Shown here piece after piece: positions 1 through 7,034 of a stretch of DNA of 19,207 nucleotides; the stretch's first letter is position 1; every line of letters begins with the position of its first letter. The stretch is from Christensenella sp. UBA4263. Its GTDB lineage: Bacteria > Bacillota > Clostridia > Christensenellales > Aristaeellaceae. The notes below the pieces were generated by a model, which did no database searches, was not told where the DNA came from, and saw nothing but the letters and a program-made list of their open reading frames with translations. The stretch spans positions 1-19,207 of the forward strand of contig DGWH01000057.1 in NCBI GenBank assembly GCA_002395225.1, given 5' to 3'. The translations under genes and the position numbers were made by a program.

Positions 1-189
1 GTCGGGCTCGGTGTCGCCGTCGGCTTGACCGTAGGCGTCGGACTCGGCGTTGCCGTAGGTTTAACCGTCGGTGTCGGGCTCGGCGTTGCCGTAGGCTTGA
101 CCGTAGGCGTCGGGCTTGGCGTTGCCGTAGGCTTGAACGTAGGCGTCGGGCTTGGGGTCGCTGTAGGTTTGGCTGTTGGCGTTGCCGTC
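1..189. repeat. 36-bp tandem repeat encoding a Pro/Thr-rich spacer
   Basis: Direct repeats of 36 bp begin at 22, 58, 94 and 130, with a degenerate shorter unit from 166 and a partial copy at 1-21 that continues off the edge. On the minus strand each unit encodes 12 residues (K-P-T-A-T-P-S-P-T-P-T-V). Differences between units are mostly silent or conservative (Val/Phe), so the peptide is kept. Such low-complexity Pro/Thr spacers usually act as wall- or envelope-spanning stalks. The copy number is likely to vary between strains. Confidence 0.9.
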
Positions 190-935
190 GGTTCGATCGT
201 CGGTGTCGGGCTCGGCACTTCTGTCGGTTCAGCCGTTATGCTTGCCGTCACTGATGCCGTCGTTCCGTGCGGCATCCCGTTGTCGGGCTTTGGCTTCATA
301 AAGAAGGCCACTGCCACACCCGAGACCGCAACGATACCGGCGACAGACAGCAAAATCTTCAGGCCAGATGATTTGCCGGATGAAGTCTGTCTGGTATCCG
401 CCAGTTTCTTCTCTCCGGTTTCTTTCCGAGGCGTGTCCGGTACCGAAACGGTATTCCGCGGACTCGCAGCCTGAACGGGTTCTGTTCCTTTTTCAGTCTC
501 TGCCTTTGCTCTGCGCAGCTTTTTCAACTCATCCGTTTCATTAAAGCGGGTATAGAAAGAATCTTCATCCGGATATCTGTATTTGTAAAATGCCTGTATC
601 CGATTGGTCCTCATTGCCAGTCCGCGGGTAAGTTCCAGTTCCTCCAGATAAATCAGGATCTGTTTTACCCCTTTATCTCTGGCATAATCCAGTTCATCCA
701 GACAGTTTTTAGATTCAATAAAGGACCTTGTCAGGAACGCAATAAATATGCTGCATTCCTCAATATGCAGGGCAATCGTATCTGCCCATTCGGTTCCGGG
801 GTCTATCCCTTCATCATACCACACATTGTAACCCAGCTCATAAATACGGGAAACGATTGGCATAACCCGATCTATGTCCTTGTGTGAATAACTGATAAAG
901 AGGTATCCTTCTTTACCGTCATATGGTCTTATCAT
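1..935 (-). CDS. TIR-domain membrane protein with Pro/Thr repeat tail (partial, runs off left edge)
   Basis: The frame is open from an ATG at 935 (AGGTGG about 7 bases upstream) to the window edge, giving 311 codons; the true C-terminus is outside. Residues 1-135 form a TIR domain. Box 1 is YLFISYSHKD (11-20), and the SKNCLDEL stretch (75-82) has the S-x2-C-x2-E pattern with Glu81 where TIR NADases carry the catalytic Glu. A charged Lys/Arg/Glu linker follows (about 137-192). One hydrophobic segment (about 193-212) is probably a transmembrane helix. After it comes a Pro/Thr-rich tail of 12-residue units KPTATPSPTPTV. I infer that the TIR domain is cytosolic and the tail extracytoplasmic. TIR domains cleave NAD in many bacterial immune proteins, but others are protein-binding modules. 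No partner gene is visible, so a defence role is only possible. Confidence 0.85.
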   Translation of the reverse strand, partial: MIRPYDGKEGYLFISYSHKDIDRVMPIVSRIYELGYNVWYDEGIDPGTEWADTIALHIEECSIFIAFLTRSFIESKNCLDELDYARDKGVKQILIYLEELELTRGLAMRTNRIQAFYKYRYPDEDSFYTRFNETDELKKLRRAKAETEKGTEPVQAASPRNTVSVPDTPRKETGEKKLADTRQTSSGKSSGLKILLSVAGIVAVSGVAVAFFMKPKPDNGMPHGTTASVTASITAEPTEVPSPTPTIEPTATPTAKPTATPSPTPTFKPTATPSPTPTVKPTATPSPTPTVKPTATPSPTPTVKPTATPSP

Positions 936-1072
936 GATACCACCTGTATTGTGATTGCTCAAACTCGAATAAACATAAACCGAACACTTATCGGAATACC
1001 GTTATACGCACTTCCCGGATAACCCATCCGGCAATTCTCCCAGCCGTTGACTCTATCCTTAATGATGAGGAT

Positions 1073-1101
1073 AGTATACCATCTTATCTGCTTCAAATAA
1101 A
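1073..1101 (-). promoter_or_regulatory. Possible promoter of the TIR gene
   Basis: Read on the minus strand, an extended -10 (TGGTATACT, core at 1073-1078) lies 17 bases from a weak -35 (TTTATT, 1096-1101). The leader would be about 130 nt and contains two small hairpins. The poor -35 makes this a moderate call. Confidence 0.4.
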
Positions 1102-1248
1102 GGTGTTTTTTCGCGGATGAACGTGCGTATTCTGCTCTTTTCATCTGCGGCGGCAGCGAAATATCCGCAAATACAGTCTTTTCAGCGATGTCAGTTCCAG
1201 CTGTTCGGATGCAGCATCCATTTGCTTAAATCGAAATAACGATCTCAT

Positions 1249-1287
1249 AAAACAGAGACGAAGCTCTTGAACAGAGCTTCGTCTCTG
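1249..1287 (-). terminator. Rho-independent terminator after the exonuclease gene
   Basis: A perfect 15-bp inverted repeat (1253-1267 and 1273-1287) has a 5-base loop and is followed on the minus strand by TTTTAT. It lies about 90 bases past the exonuclease stop and closes the GH13-exonuclease operon. There is no T-run on the plus strand. Confidence 0.85.
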
Positions 1288-1378
1288 AAAGCTGTCTGGT
1301 TGCTCAGATAGCTGCTTTTTCTGACTGGTCCGGATTATATCCATGTAAATGATCTGTCCGTACACCGGTGACGGGATT

Positions 1379-2410
1379 TCAGTCAGGCGTCCAGCAAAGT
1401 TCAAGTTCACGGCGAAGTTTCCAGCGTTCGTGTGCATCCAGACCGGCATCCGCTCCCTGTGCAAGCATTTGCACCAGCATCAGCGCCGCAGCGGCCGTTT
1501 CCCCTTCACTGAGCAGCCGGACCGCATCCGTGTACAGTTTTTCCTCAGCGGCCGAGCCGGCACGAATCTCTGCCCCGGCCAGCGTCTCCGCCTCAAGGCG
1601 GAGCTGCTCCAAACTGGCTCTGCTGCCCACAACATACGGATGCTTTCCGGTAAGACAGAGAGAAAACAGAGGCTTTTCCGTGCGAACATGCACCAGTTTC
1701 CCCGCCTTCTGGAAATACAGCGGTCCGGATACCCCGGTGGAGAGTGTCCGGCAGATTTCCTTCTCCTCTTCGCAGGGTTCATACTTTGCCTGTTTTTCCC
1801 GGCGCCGTTCCGTTTCTTTCTCGACTTTCTCGCTTTTCCGAAGAAGCGGAATCATTTCGACCATGATCTGTCCGCAGACCTCTGCATCCGTCACGGCCCG
1901 GTGACTTTGCCGGTTCTGTATCCGGAATGCCCGCGCCACATCATCCTGTCTGTGACTGGGCAAATGCGGCAGCGCCACCCGCGAAAGCGAGCAGGTGTCT
2001 GCGTATACAATATCGGCACTGATTCCCAGGCGGGCAAACTCCGCATTCAGAAATCCCATATCAAAGGTGGCATTGTGTCCGACCAGAACGGTGTCACCGG
2101 TCAGGGCATCCCCGAAAAAGGCACAAAGGTCTTTATACACCGTTTCCGGTTCCGGTGCACTGCGGACCATCTGATCCGTAATGTGGTTGACCATCCGGGC
2201 CTCATACGGGACACGGTTCACCGAATGCACCAGGCTCCCATATTCCCGGACCGGCTTCCCGTCCTCAAAAAGAACAGCACCGACTTCAATGATCCGGTTG
2301 TAGTAACTGTCAAGTCCGGTTGTCTCCGTATCAAAGGCAATAAACCGTTTTTCAAGGACAGAGAGAAGCGGTGCACTCAGTCCAAGCTTGGTAAATGAAA
2401 GAATGCTCAT
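1379..2410 (-). CDS. DEDDh 3'-5' exonuclease, DnaQ/PolC-epsilon-like
   Basis: This 343-residue protein has a DnaQ-fold exonuclease domain at about residues 20-190. All three Exo motifs are present: FDTETTGL (Asp27, Glu29), HNATFD (Asp117) and HRAVTDAE (His170, Asp175). These give the DEDDh two-metal active site that removes 3' nucleotides from DNA or RNA. The last 150 residues, beginning with a Lys/Glu-rich probable helix (about 195-230), match no domain I recognise; there is no polymerase or helicase part. The start at 2410 has GGAG 8 bases upstream. The gene starts 19 bases after the GH13 stop and is probably co-transcribed with it. It may be a proofreading-like or repair exonuclease; the substrate cannot be told. 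Confidence 0.9.
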   Translation of the reverse strand: MSILSFTKLGLSAPLLSVLEKRFIAFDTETTGLDSYYNRIIEVGAVLFEDGKPVREYGSLVHSVNRVPYEARMVNHITDQMVRSAPEPETVYKDLCAFFGDALTGDTVLVGHNATFDMGFLNAEFARLGISADIVYADTCSLSRVALPHLPSHRQDDVARAFRIQNRQSHRAVTDAEVCGQIMVEMIPLLRKSEKVEKETERRREKQAKYEPCEEEKEICRTLSTGVSGPLYFQKAGKLVHVRTEKPLFSLCLTGKHPYVVGSRASLEQLRLEAETLAGAEIRAGSAAEEKLYTDAVRLLSEGETAAAALMLVQMLAQGADAGLDAHERWKLRRELELCWTPD

Positions 2411-2429
2411 TCAGGTTCTCCAGAATTCA

Positions 2430-4277
2430 TCAGAAATGTTTATACAGCCAGACAAAGCTGCACCCCGGCATCGTTATGGCTCCGGCATCACGGCTTTCAC
2501 CCGTCAGCAGATTCTGATACAGATCCGTGTCATGCACCCAGGCCGTTTCCGTTTCATCTCCGAAATTAAACAGCCCCAGAAGTTTTTCGCCGTTATAATA
2601 CCGGCCAATTCCCAGAATATGATCATTCCCGGTATCAAGACGCCAGGTATCCGCCTTCCCGTCAAAGACATCCATCCGGTCTCTCAGTGCTTCCATCCGA
2701 TGAATGGCCGAGAAGATTCGGCCTTCCAGCGTCGATTCATCCTGACGGCGTACCGCCTTGTTCCAGTCCATATTCCCACGGTGCAGATACCGGCTGTCCT
2801 CTGCTTTCAGGGGATCCTCATGATAACGGTTGTCATTTTCCTGACCAATCTCATCCCCGCTGTAGAGGACCGGAATGCCGCTCATGGTAAACATAAAGGC
2901 ATGCAGCATCACGTCCAGGGAAAGTGCCTTTTCGAGCGCCTCCGCATTCCCGGAAAGACGGGCACTTTCAATCCCGCACAGGGAGGCCGTCGTGCCGCAC
3001 AGCCGCGCATCTCCCAGCCGCGGATCGTCATTATACAGTTCGCCCCGCGCAGGACTTCCTTCCCATTTACCGGTCAGATAATCATTCAGGAACTTCTTAT
3101 GCGGGATTTCCTGCTGACCAAACTGCGAAAGGAAACCGTAATCCAGTCCCCAGCCGATATCATCATGGCAGCGCAGATAGTTCAGGAACGTGTACTGCTT
3201 CGGAAGGGCAAAGACCTGTTCCATCTGGTGGCCCAGCAGCCGCACATCACGGGTAGCAACCGTATGCCAGATGGAAGCCATCGTGGTCACATTGTAAAGA
3301 AGATGACATTCCGGCCGCTCCACGGAGCCGAAATACGGAACAACCTTGCTCGGCTCCATGACAACCTCGCCCAGCAGAAGCGTGCCGGGGCATACAATCT
3401 CACAGACAATCCGCATAATCCGAACCAGCGTATGCACCTGAGGCAGATTCCGGCAGCTGGTTCCCAGCGCTTTCCAGATATAGGGCACTGCATCCAGACG
3501 GATGATGTCCACCCCCTGATTGCACAGGTACAGCATGTTCTCTGTCATGTCATTGAAGACCACCGGATTGGCATAATTCAGATCCCACTGATAGGGATAG
3601 AACGTCGTCATGACAATCTTCTGTGCCTCAGGACACCAGGTGAAGTTCCCGGGAGCTGTAGTAGGGAATACCTGCGGAACAGTCTGCTCATAGGCATTGG
3701 GAATATCCCAGTTGTCATAGAAGAAATACCGGTCCTGATATTCCTTTTCCCCGGCTCTCGCCCGTCTGGCCCATTCATGGTCCTCACTGGTATGGTTCAT
3801 CACAAAATCCAGGCACACGGCGATTCCCCGCTCATGACAGCATCCTGCCAGTTCTGCCAGATCTTCCATGGTTCCCAGTTCCGGCTGGACTTTCCTGAAA
3901 TTGCTGACCGCATATCCGCCGTCACTCCGGCCGGCCGGGCTCTCCAGGAGCGGCATAAGATGCAGGTAATTGACGCCGCAGTCCTGCACATAGGAAAGCT
4001 TCTCTTTCACGCCCTGCAGATTCCCGGCAAATGCATTGACATACATCAGCATTCCAACCATGCTGTGCCCCTGATACCATCCGGGGTTTGATACCCTTTC
4101 GCGGTCCAGGCTGCGCAAAGCCTCCGGACGGTTCTCCCAGGCCCGATACAGCATGCCTGTAAAATAGTCATAGGCCTGTTCATCATTATGATATAATCCC
4201 ATATAAAGCATTTTCAGCTCATTTTCAAAGTGCATCAGGCGCGCTTTAAACTCAGGCATCCAGTTTTCACGACTCAT
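2430..4277 (-). CDS. Amylosucrase-type GH13 glucosyltransferase / sucrose hydrolase
   Basis: The protein has 615 residues, close to the roughly 630-640 usual for amylosucrases. An N-terminal helical region (1-75) precedes the GH13 barrel. The catalytic set is visible: nucleophile Asp262 in IIRLDAV, acid/base Glu304 in LLGEVV, and transition-state Asp372 in LRCHDDIGW. The stretch IWKALGTSCRNLPQ after the nucleophile is typical of amylosucrase rather than alpha-amylase. A beta-sandwich C domain ends the protein. Amylosucrase makes alpha-1,4-glucan from sucrose and releases fructose; related enzymes only hydrolyse sucrose. There is no signal peptide, so it acts in the cytoplasm. GAGAGG precedes the ATG at 4277. 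It is the first gene of an operon with the exonuclease. A sucrose hydrolase or trehalose-synthase-like activity remains possible. Confidence 0.9.
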   Translation of the reverse strand: MSRENWMPEFKARLMHFENELKMLYMGLYHNDEQAYDYFTGMLYRAWENRPEALRSLDRERVSNPGWYQGHSMVGMLMYVNAFAGNLQGVKEKLSYVQDCGVNYLHLMPLLESPAGRSDGGYAVSNFRKVQPELGTMEDLAELAGCCHERGIAVCLDFVMNHTSEDHEWARRARAGEKEYQDRYFFYDNWDIPNAYEQTVPQVFPTTAPGNFTWCPEAQKIVMTTFYPYQWDLNYANPVVFNDMTENMLYLCNQGVDIIRLDAVPYIWKALGTSCRNLPQVHTLVRIMRIVCEIVCPGTLLLGEVVMEPSKVVPYFGSVERPECHLLYNVTTMASIWHTVATRDVRLLGHQMEQVFALPKQYTFLNYLRCHDDIGWGLDYGFLSQFGQQEIPHKKFLNDYLTGKWEGSPARGELYNDDPRLGDARLCGTTASLCGIESARLSGNAEALEKALSLDVMLHAFMFTMSGIPVLYSGDEIGQENDNRYHEDPLKAEDSRYLHRGNMDWNKAVRRQDESTLEGRIFSAIHRMEALRDRMDVFDGKADTWRLDTGNDHILGIGRYYNGEKLLGLFNFGDETETAWVHDTDLYQNLLTGESRDAGAITMPGCSFVWLYKHF

Positions 4278-4331
4278 TTAATTTCCCTCTCAGTCGACTT
4301 CCCGTTTCTCCGGGAAATCTGTTTCTTTCAG

Positions 4332-4360
4332 TTGCATATTCAAAGTTTTTCCGTTAAAAT
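4332..4360 (+). promoter_or_regulatory. Promoter of the acyl carrier protein gene
   Basis: TTGCAT (4332-4337), a 17-base spacer and TAAAAT (4355-4360) give a good sigma-A type promoter. The predicted start near 4367 leaves a leader of about 195 nt before the ATG, unusually long for a 76-codon gene. It overlaps the upstream region of the divergent GH13 operon. Confidence 0.65.
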
Positions 4361-4366
4361 ACATGG

Positions 4367-4562
4367 GCGTGTCTGTTGGTTTCCGACAGCACAGACTTCC
4401 CGGCAAAAGAAGCGGCCCTGTCGCAAAGCGGCAATCCGGCAGATGACAGATAGGCGGTCCGGAAGCAGTCCTGCCGCGCAGCGGCAGATTGTCAGCTCCG
4501 GGCCGGAACAACGCCTACTGCCAAAAGACCAGCATTGAATTCCAGAAAGGAGTCCTAATATT
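4367..4562 (+). promoter_or_regulatory. Structured mRNA leader with two copies of a shared hairpin element
   Basis: Three hairpins can be drawn. The first is CTGTTGG-TTT-CCGACAG near 4372-4388. The second is TGTCGC-AAA-GCGGCA (4419-4433, one G-U pair). The third is CTGCCGC-GCA-GCGGCAG (4471-4487, 7 bp). The second is preceded by AGCGGCCCTGTCGC, which also occurs before the mutase gene at 14516-14528. The third is followed by TTGTCA, as in that second leader. The distance from the last hairpin to the ribosome binding site is also similar (about 58 and 63 bases). I recognise no known riboswitch family. A cis-regulatory RNA is inferred. Confidence 0.5.
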
Positions 4563-4793
4563 ATGCGTGAAACCATTATTTCCCTGCTCGAGGATATCAA
4601 GGACGACATTGATTTTGAGTCCTGTACGACCCTGATTGATGATGGCCTTCTCTCCTCACTTGATATCATCCAGCTCATCGGTGCACTGAATGATGAGTTT
4701 GACATCTCCATCCCTGCCACTGAAATCGTCCCCGCGAACTTCAACAGCGTTGATTCCATGGTCGCCATGGTCAAGCGTCTTGAGGACGAATAA
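4563..4793 (+). CDS. Acyl carrier protein (ACP/DltC-like)
   Basis: This 76-residue acidic protein has the four-helix ACP pattern. The phosphopantetheine site is GLLSSLDIIQL, with Ser32 as the likely attachment residue. The residue before it is Ser, not the Asp of the classic DSL motif. Helix III and the end (SVDSMVAMVKRLE) are typical of carrier proteins. The start has AAAGGAG 9-10 bases upstream and the gene ends at a strong terminator. No fatty acid, polyketide or dlt gene lies beside it, so it is an orphan, single-gene unit. It could serve fatty-acid synthesis as a second ACP or carry another acyl or aminoacyl group; the sequence does not decide. Confidence 0.88.
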   Translation: MRETIISLLEDIKDDIDFESCTTLIDDGLLSSLDIIQLIGALNDEFDISIPATEIVPANFNSVDSMVAMVKRLEDE

Positions 4794-4810
4794 AAACGGT
4801 TTCCCGAAAA

Positions 4811-4849
4811 CGCACAGGAAATGCGCCCGCATTCCTGTGTGTTTTTTTT
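4811..4849. terminator. Bidirectional terminator between convergent genes
   Basis: The arms CACAGGAAATGC and GCATTCCTGTG, with one bulged base, are followed by eight Ts on the plus strand and by TTTT on the minus strand. It ends the carrier-protein transcript and, in the other direction, that of the zinc-ribbon gene, whose TAA stop lies in the A/T tract. Confidence 0.85.
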
Positions 4850-5348
4850 ACCAGAATTCCTCAGGCACAGCGTTGATATCGAATGTCGACTGGTCAAAAC
4901 GCTTGAGTCCTGTCCATCCGATAACCTTTGTTCCGGGAACATGGACTTTCACCCAGTATATCCCGTTTCTCTTATCCCAGGCCTTTGCCAGAATTTCGCA
5001 GTACTGTCCAGCGACATTATACGTGCCCAGCTCATCATAATACGTTTTGGTTCCCGGACCGCTGTTGACGGCCAGTTTCTGTTTTGCTTTTCCGTAAATC
5101 GGCTCCCGGGTCGCCGTTTTTCCCCGGCCGCAGTTTGTACAGAAATTTCCGCTGTTCCAGACCCCGCAGTACCCGCAAACCCAGGAACTGTTCTGAGGCT
5201 TTGCGGTGCCGCAGTTGGGGCAGAAATTTCCGGTATTCCCGCTTCTTCCGCATTTGGTACACTTCCATGTACTCCCATCTGCCAGTGCCAGGCAGGCCGC
5301 GCTGATCAGCAGCAGTACCAACAGAATGCATCCGATCTGTTTCCGCAT
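4848..5348 (-). CDS. Secreted protein with two zinc ribbons and an SH3-like domain
   Basis: The protein has 166 residues. A signal peptide (about 1-23, hydrophobic core CILLVLLLISAACLA) ends in an Ala-Leu-Ala|Asp signal peptidase I site. Two short treble-clef or zinc-ribbon units follow, each with four Cys in CxxC pairs: Cys30/33/43/46 and Cys58/61/70/73. The shared GNFCxNCG core suggests an internal duplication. Residues about 88-152 resemble a bacterial SH3-like domain (LAVNSGPGT at the start, GWTGLKRF at the end), a fold that often binds cell wall. GGAGG lies 10 bases before the ATG. It sits between the phosphofructokinase terminator and its own. The function is unknown; wall-associated binding is inferred. 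Zinc ribbons outside the cytoplasm are uncommon. Confidence 0.8.
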   Translation of the reverse strand: MRKQIGCILLVLLLISAACLALADGSTWKCTKCGRSGNTGNFCPNCGTAKPQNSSWVCGYCGVWNSGNFCTNCGRGKTATREPIYGKAKQKLAVNSGPGTKTYYDELGTYNVAGQYCEILAKAWDKRNGIYWVKVHVPGTKVIGWTGLKRFDQSTFDINAVPEEFW

Positions 5349-5398
5349 AGACCATACACCTCCAATGCAATCGGCTGTTTTCCGTTTAATCAGGCTTC

Positions 5399-5437
5399 AA
5401 AAAAGCCCAGAATTCACCAGTTTCTGTGGATTCCGGG
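5399..5437 (-). terminator. Terminator after the phosphofructokinase gene
   Basis: On the minus strand a 12-position stem (5426-5437 with 5406-5417, one mismatch and one G-U pair) is followed by CTTTTTTG. It lies just past the phosphofructokinase stop at 5447. Confidence 0.7.
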
Positions 5438-5446
5438 CCGTAAATC

Positions 5447-6670
5447 TTATTTGCGAATAATGTGCTGTGTCGTTCCGTTGATATAAATCGGAGTCAGTTC
5501 CGCCTGGATCAGCGGCCGGGCATAGGCAAGGAATTCGGCGGTCATGTCCGTCTTATAGGCATTCACCCACTCCATGGGCACCTTCTTCTCAAAGTTGGCT
5601 ACCTTCTCGATATCAACCAGCTCGGTGGTGCACTGATACGGATCGTTTGAAAGACGCTTAAGCGCGACCATCTTGCCGCTGATTCCCTCAAACGCTGCCT
5701 TTGCCGCGGCACCGCCCACCTGATACGCCTCGGTGATATCCGTACGGCTGCTGAGATGACCCGCGCAGCGCTGCAGAATGGAGAGTTCCACCGAACGGGT
5801 GCGTGTATCGATGTTCTTTGCCACGACGTTGCTCAGGTAACGGGCTGTACCCGTCAGATTCTGATGTCCGAAAGAGTCGACAAAACGCGCATCATCTGAC
5901 AATTCGCAGACATACCGGCCATCCGGCAGTTTGACGCCTTCACTGACCGCAATGACAATGGACTTCTTCTCTTTCTGCATCCGTTCGACTTTTACCAGGA
6001 AATTATCCACGTTGAACGGAACCTCCGGCAGACAGATCATGTCAACACCCTCGCAGTCCTCACCGCGTGCCAGTGCGGCCGCTGCTGTGAGCCATCCGGC
6101 GTTCCGTCCCATGATTTCCACGATGGTGACGAACTTATTTCCATACACCGTCGCATCACGGATCAGTTCTTTCATGACCACACTGATATACTTTGCTGCA
6201 GAGCCATATCCGGGCGTATGGTCCGTCATCATCAGGTCGTTATCAATGGTCTTCGGAACACCCATGAACTTGATTCCGCTGCCAATCTGCCTTGCATAGT
6301 TGTTCAGCTTGCAGATCGTATCCATGCTGTCATTGCCGCCGATATAGAAGAAATATCCGATATCCATCCGGTTCAGAATATCAAAAATCTTCTCATAGAT
6401 CTCCGGATTCTGATAAAAATCAGGCAGTTTATAACGGCAGCTGCCAAGGAACGAGGAAGGGGTGCGCTTGAGCAGCTCAATCTCAAGAGCAGAGCCAAGT
6501 TTTCCCGAAAGGTCCATGATCCGCTCATCAAGCAGTCCTTCAATGCCGTTCAGCATTCCGTAGACATGATCAGCACCACGCATCTGACATGCCTGCAGCA
6601 CGCCGGCAAGACTTGAATTGATTACCGCTGTCGGTCCGCCGCTCTGTCCTACAATTGCATTCTTAGGCAT
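5447..6670 (-). CDS. pfp: 6-phosphofructokinase, PPi-dependent type
   Basis: This 407-residue enzyme phosphorylates fructose 6-phosphate to fructose 1,6-bisphosphate in glycolysis. The N-terminal VGQSGGPTAVIN loop is typical of the family. Two positions mark the phosphate donor: GGNDS (111-115), with Asp114 where ATP enzymes have Gly, and PKTIDND (139-145), with Lys140 where ATP enzymes have Gly. Both point to pyrophosphate, making the reaction reversible. I chose the ATG at 6670 because GGAGG lies 7 bases upstream. An ATG at 6736 is in frame but overlaps the -35 region, so it cannot be used from that promoter. It is a single-gene unit with its own promoter and terminator. Confidence 0.93.
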   Translation of the reverse strand: MPKNAIVGQSGGPTAVINSSLAGVLQACQMRGADHVYGMLNGIEGLLDERIMDLSGKLGSALEIELLKRTPSSFLGSCRYKLPDFYQNPEIYEKIFDILNRMDIGYFFYIGGNDSMDTICKLNNYARQIGSGIKFMGVPKTIDNDLMMTDHTPGYGSAAKYISVVMKELIRDATVYGNKFVTIVEIMGRNAGWLTAAAALARGEDCEGVDMICLPEVPFNVDNFLVKVERMQKEKKSIVIAVSEGVKLPDGRYVCELSDDARFVDSFGHQNLTGTARYLSNVVAKNIDTRTRSVELSILQRCAGHLSSRTDITEAYQVGGAAAKAAFEGISGKMVALKRLSNDPYQCTTELVDIEKVANFEKKVPMEWVNAYKTDMTAEFLAYARPLIQAELTPIYINGTTQHIIRK

Positions 6671-6707
6671 GATAAGTCCTCCGTTTTCATTTTTAGCTGA
6701 TGGATTC

Positions 6708-6736
6708 ATTATAATGGAGCACCCTGTTTTTTTCAA
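6708..6736 (-). promoter_or_regulatory. Promoter of the phosphofructokinase gene
   Basis: On the minus strand TTGAAA (6731-6736), 17 bases and TATAAT (6708-6713) form a near-consensus promoter. The leader is about 30 nt. This promoter also decides the start codon, since the longer frame would begin inside it. Confidence 0.85.
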
Positions 6737-6898
6737 TCAATTTTGTTGATTTCAGCAAATTTCTCTAATCCTCAATCCTTGTTAATTTCTCCAATCTCCA
6801 ATCCGTTTTCAGGTTGAAACAGAGCCCGCTCTCAGTTCATATGTATTCTATTGCCCTCTTTTTGCAAAAATGGCCCGGAGCCGCGCGGCAAAAATAAC

Positions 6899-6946
6899 AG
6901 CTTACCAAATCTGTCATTTTTATTGAGATTTGGTAAGCTATTTTTT
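6899..6946. terminator. Long inverted repeat with T-run (terminator-like, possibly bidirectional)
   Basis: AGCTTACCAAATCT (6899-6912) pairs perfectly with 6926-6939 around a 13-base loop, and ATTTTTT follows on the plus strand. On the minus strand GTTATTTTT follows. It is shaped like a terminator, but no gene ends nearby on either strand, so its client transcript is unclear. Confidence 0.55.
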
Positions 6947-6996
6947 CTAGAACTGAAACTAAACACCTTGAATTATTTTTACAGAATGATTTATCC

Positions 6997-7034
6997 TTTA
7001 CCAAAACGCATTAAAAAACATTAGATTTGGTAAA
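6997..7034. repeat. Second TTACCAAA inverted repeat
   Basis: TTTACCAAA (6997-7005) pairs with TTTGGTAAA (7026-7034) over a 20-base gap. AGATTTGGTAA (7023-7033) is identical to the right arm of the hairpin at 6926-6936. The same word therefore occurs in both inverted repeats, which suggests a repeated element or binding site. Confidence 0.5.

Noticed and set aside
1..189. Tandem repeats as a CRISPR array
   Set aside because: The units are contiguous with no spacers and lie in a coding frame.
25..474. Plus-strand frame rich in Val and Gly over the repeat
   Set aside because: It is the complement of the Pro/Thr repeat and TIR tail. The minus-strand frame has a TIR domain and a ribosome binding site.
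959..1464. Two short minus-strand frames (61 and 107 residues)
   Set aside because: No recognisable domain or ribosome binding site. They overlap the promoter, the terminator and the end of the exonuclease gene.
1349..4091. Long plus-strand frames opposite the exonuclease and GH13 genes
   Set aside because: They are His/Arg/Pro-rich with no domain. The minus frames carry full catalytic motifs. Long antisense frames are expected at this base composition.
4367..4562. Known riboswitch class (c-di-GMP, T-box, cobalamin) in the carrier-protein leader
   Set aside because: Some short words look alike, but the core motifs of those classes are absent. It is kept as an unknown leader.
6671..6736. 22-residue N-terminal extension of the phosphofructokinase
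   Set aside because: It starts within the -35 element, while the ATG at 6670 has an ideal ribosome binding site.
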